Part shown: positions 62,655 to 64,000 of the stretch, one piece after another
Layout of the letters: each line of letters opens with the position of its first letter
How positions within the stretch are numbered: the stretch's first letter is position 1
Source of the DNA: an uncultured Acetatifactor sp.
GTDB taxonomy: Bacteria > Bacillota > Clostridia > Lachnospirales > Lachnospiraceae
DNA length: 64,000 bases
Assembly (NCBI GenBank): GCA_947581865.1
Contig: CANPWA010000004.1
Location: forward strand, 62,001-126,000
Reading direction: 5' to 3'
Translations under genes and position numbers: made by a program
Notes under the pieces: generated by a model
What the model saw: only the letters and a program-made list of their open reading frames with translations
What the model was told of the DNA's origin: nothing
The model's database searches: none

Positions 62655-64000
62655 TTAAACACTCAGCGTATCAATCTGCTCCAGCCACAAAGCCACACTG
62701 GCATCAGAGGGCATGCGCAGATCTCCTCTCGGCGACAGGGCGACACTTCCCACTTTCGGTCCGTCCGGAAGACAGGAACGCTTAAACTGCTGACCGAAAA
62801 ACCTGGTATAAAAAGTCTTCAGCCATTTCAGGATTTCTTCGTCATCATACATCCCCGCAAAAGCCAGTCTTGCCACCCGGAACACCTTTGCAGGCTCAAA
62901 TCCGCATCGGAGCATATAGTACAGGAAAAAGTCATGCAGCTCATATGGGCCCACCAGATCTTCCGTCCGCTGCGCGATCCTGCCGTCTACAGGCGGCAGA
63001 AGTTCCGGGCTCACAGGCGTGTCAAGCACATCCAGCAGCACCTCTGCAAGTTTCTGATCACCGCAGGTATCTGCATAATATTTCACCAGATGACGCACCA
63101 GAGACTTCGGCACACCCGCGTTTACGCCGTACATAGACATATGATCTCCATTGTACGTCGCCCAGCCCAGCGCCAGCTCGGACATATCTCCCGTTCCTAC
63201 CACCAGCCCGCCCTCTCTGTTGGCGATATCCATCAAAATCTGTGTGCGTTCCCGGGCCTGACTGTTCTCATAGGCGGCATCGTGCCGGTCAGGATCCTGT
63301 CCGATATCCCGGAAATGAATCTCCACCGCCTCTTTGATATCGACTTTTTCCAGAGTAACCCCCAAAATTTCCGACAGTCGGCAGGCATTCTCATAGGTTC
63401 TGTCCGTTGTGCCAAAACAGGGCATGGTCACCGCAGTAATACCCTTTCTGTCCAGTCCCAGCATATCAAAAGTGCGAACGGTCACAAGAAGCGCAAGCGT
63501 GGAATCCAGACCTCCGGAGATCCCCAGCACCGCCGACTTTAATCCCGTGTGTTCATACCGTTTCTTCAGCCCATAGGACTGTATGGACAGAATTTCCTCG
63601 CAGCGGCGGCTGCGCTGTTGTTCATCGGTGGGCACAAAAGGCGTACAGCCAAAATGTCTTTCCAGCTCTGTCTCGGATACCTTCAGGGCAAACGGCACTG
63701 TCACATAGGACAGACCGGGCGCTTTGCCAAAGGTACCCATCCGGCGTCTCTCATTCAGAATGCGATGCACATCCAGATCTCCATACACCGTCTCCCCGAT
63801 AAATTGCTTTGACTGGGAAAGGATCATCCCGTTCTCCGCGATCAGATTATGCCCGCCGAACACTAAATCCTGGGTGGACTCGCCCTCGCCGGCAGAGGTA
63901 TAAATATATCCTGCTAACAGCCTTGCGCTCGCGGACTTTACCAACAATTCCCTGTATTCATCTTTCCCCACCGTCTCATTGGATGCGGAGAGATTGACAA
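62655..64000 (-). CDS. nadE: Glutamine-dependent NAD synthetase (partial; N-terminal nitrilase domain mostly outside the window)
   Basis: The visible 448 residues begin inside the C-N hydrolase (glutaminase) domain: the frame is open to the window edge and its first residues read VNLSASNETVGK, a conserved internal stretch of this family, followed by YTSAGEGESTQDLVFGGH. The NadE domain has the PP-loop GISGGLDSTLAL and GTGDMSELALGWATYNGDHMS. It amidates nicotinic acid adenine dinucleotide to NAD with glutamine as nitrogen source. A GTG near 63971 is not a real start. Confidence 0.95.
   Translation of the reverse strand, partial: VNLSASNETVGKDEYRELLVKSASARLLAGYIYTSAGEGESTQDLVFGGHNLIAENGMILSQSKQFIGETVYGDLDVHRILNERRRMGTFGKAPGLSYVTVPFALKVSETELERHFGCTPFVPTDEQQRSRRCEEILSIQSYGLKKRYEHTGLKSAVLGISGGLDSTLALLVTVRTFDMLGLDRKGITAVTMPCFGTTDRTYENACRLSEILGVTLEKVDIKEAVEIHFRDIGQDPDRHDAAYENSQARERTQILMDIANREGGLVVGTGDMSELALGWATYNGDHMSMYGVNAGVPKSLVRHLVKYYADTCGDQKLAEVLLDVLDTPVSPELLPPVDGRIAQRTEDLVGPYELHDFFLYYMLRCGFEPAKVFRVARLAFAGMYDDEEILKWLKTFYTRFFGQQFKRSCLPDGPKVGSVALSPRGDLRMPSDASVALWLEQIDTLSV

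Overview
The window reads as a chromosomal segment of a Gram-positive, gut-type member of the Clostridia, most likely family Lachnospiraceae. This is inferred from gene content: DapL-type lysine/diaminopimelate synthesis, AddAB, split purine genes with an archaeal-type IMP cyclohydrolase, a glutamine synthetase next to an ANTAR regulator, T-box and TPP leaders, DUF6062/DUF6106/DUF2225 proteins, and a moderately GC-rich genome. Most genes are on the minus strand. Nothing looks like a prophage, integrative element, IS copy or CRISPR array.

Layout. 1-4754: start of an MraY-like gene; an EF-G/Tet(M)-like GTPase fused to an NYN nuclease domain; a GT39-like membrane glycosyltransferase. 4782-9983: a two-component system followed, behind a direct-repeat operator, by a VTC-type polyphosphate polymerase, a DUF4956 membrane protein and a beta-helix lipoprotein. 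10039-11057: TPP riboswitch and thiT. 11062-18992: addA, addB, exoA. 19150-21413: HAD phosphatase, DegV protein, tRNA-Val(CAC) and a gene remnant. 21554-24074: polar amino acid ABC transporter. 24130-29832: M19 dipeptidase, SGNH/MBOAT O-acylation pair, DUF6062 protein, TetR regulator, small membrane protein. 29808-39271: glnS-DUF2225-mocR, then GGDEF-like protein, purO, AICAR transformylase and a DHH protein. 39478-47049: a 2,523-residue secreted protein. 47224-51951: guaB, Rpn-type nuclease, degraded or small ORFs, two membrane proteins. 51948-57522: aspS-gatC-gatA-gatB under a T-box. 57556-61932: dapL, dapF, ANTAR protein, glnA. 62030-64000: FMN-binding-like membrane protein and the start-truncated part of NAD synthetase.

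How the parts fit. The translation genes tell one story. A GlnRS is present, so the GatCAB amidotransferase is not needed to make Gln-tRNA. GatCAB is cotranscribed with AspRS, and the leader folds as a T-box whose specifier reads AAC (Asn). The operon is therefore probably an Asn-tRNA(Asn) synthesis unit that senses uncharged tRNA-Asn. The glnA leader has a strong intrinsic terminator about ten bases after the start of transcription, and an ANTAR antiterminator candidate is encoded directly downstream of glnA.

The most novel-looking items are the ribosome-binding GTPase fused to a YacP/Rae1-like NYN nuclease, and the regulated VTC/DUF4956/beta-helix lipoprotein unit. The chromosome also carries several short tandem repeats in intergenic or leader positions (18, 18, 25 and 47 bp units) and repeats inside genes (24 and 36 bp units).
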